Assembly: GCF_033095805.1 (NCBI RefSeq)
Contig: NZ_CP109901.1
Location: 3,345,766-3,409,765, forward strand
Source: Serratia sp. UGAL515B_01
GTDB taxonomy: Bacteria; Pseudomonadota; Gammaproteobacteria; Enterobacterales; Enterobacteriaceae
DNA: 64,000 bases
Reading direction: 5' to 3'
Both the position numbers and the translations under genes were made by a program. Shown piece by piece: positions 63,869-64,000 of this stretch. The first letter of the stretch is position 1. Every line of letters begins with the position of its first letter. The notes under the pieces were generated by a model, which was given only the letters and a program-made list of their open reading frames with translations, had not been told where the DNA came from and did no database searches.

Positions 63869-64000
63869 TTAAGAAATAGCTACCGGGAAAATAGCCCCAA
63901 GTATCATTGCACCCAGGATCGCACCACCGGTGATCGGCTTGCCCCAGATATAAAATAGCAGCGCCCCCAGCAGAGAACCCACGCCGATAGGAATCGAGGC
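63869..64000 (-). CDS. DUF4310-family membrane protein (C-terminal part only)
   Basis: Only the last 43 codons are in the window. They read ASIPIGVGSLLGALLFYIWG followed by KPITGGAILGAMILGAIFPV and AIS, two closely spaced hydrophobic helices. This is the C-terminus of DUF4310 as I remember it, a membrane protein encoded with DUF4311, DUF4312 and a glycine-rich SFCGS protein next to DgaE/DgaF-type enzymes. It is probably part of the uptake system of this operon. The rest lies beyond the right edge. Confidence 0.7.
   Translation of the reverse strand, partial: ASIPIGVGSLLGALLFYIWGKPITGGAILGAMILGAIFPVAIS

Overview
This window is ordinary Enterobacterales chromosome. Most proteins read as close relatives of Escherichia coli proteins from the 67-73 min region. 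The ERIC-like repeats starting TATACCC..AATAATT..GAGTTGCA, the missing genes (ygjV, yhaH, elbB) and the block order point to Yersiniaceae, probably Serratia or a close relative. That is an inference from gene content; the species cannot be named by eye. I see no prophage, insertion sequence, CRISPR array, tRNA or rRNA.

Layout. 1-374: 5' part of an exported-type amidohydrolase gene (minus). 647-6732: fadH, rlmG, ygjP, a glutamine amidotransferase gene, then alx behind a manganese/pH-responsive yybP-ykoY leader. 7013-13833: sstT and the hexuronate genes uxaA, uxaC, exuT, exuR. 14028-20843: a small exported protein of unknown role, then yqjA-mzrA, yqjC-D-E-K-F-G, yhaJ, yhaK. 20909-21287: RNase P RNA (rnpB, minus) with a clear promoter. 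21378-26709: rsmI, lpoA, yraN, diaA, dolP, mtgA. 27219-30887: sRNA arcZ, arcB and yhcC. 31581-37474: gltBD. 37605-40028: sspB-sspA and rpsI-rplM. 40389-44869: zapE, zapG, degQ, degS. 44963-49785: murA, ibaG and mlaFEDCB. 50243-58531: yrbG, kdsD, kdsC, lptC-A-B, rpoN, hpf, ptsN, rapZ, ptsO. 58652-58744: a 30-residue membrane peptide.

The accessory part is the right end (58800-64000, all minus). It carries a DUF4310-type membrane protein (cut by the window edge), a deacetylase-type amidohydrolase, a SelA-like PLP ammonia lyase (DgaE family), a KDGP aldolase (DgaF family) and a PRD/EIIB/EIIA regulator. Together they look like uptake and breakdown of an N-acylated amino-sugar acid or related compound: deacylation, elimination of ammonia to a 2-keto-3-deoxy acid, then aldol cleavage. 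The substrate and transporter are not established. This is the best candidate for an undescribed system here.

Several envelope pathways cluster: retrograde phospholipid transport (mla), LPS transport and Kdo synthesis (kdsD, kdsC, lptCAB), peptidoglycan synthesis (murA, mtgA, lpoA), envelope proteases (degQ, degS) and outer-membrane lipoproteins (dolP, lpoA). Nitrogen control is represented by gltBD, rpoN, ptsN and ptsO. Compared with E. coli, the blocks mtgA-degS and murA-ptsO are in the opposite relative order, with no change of strand.
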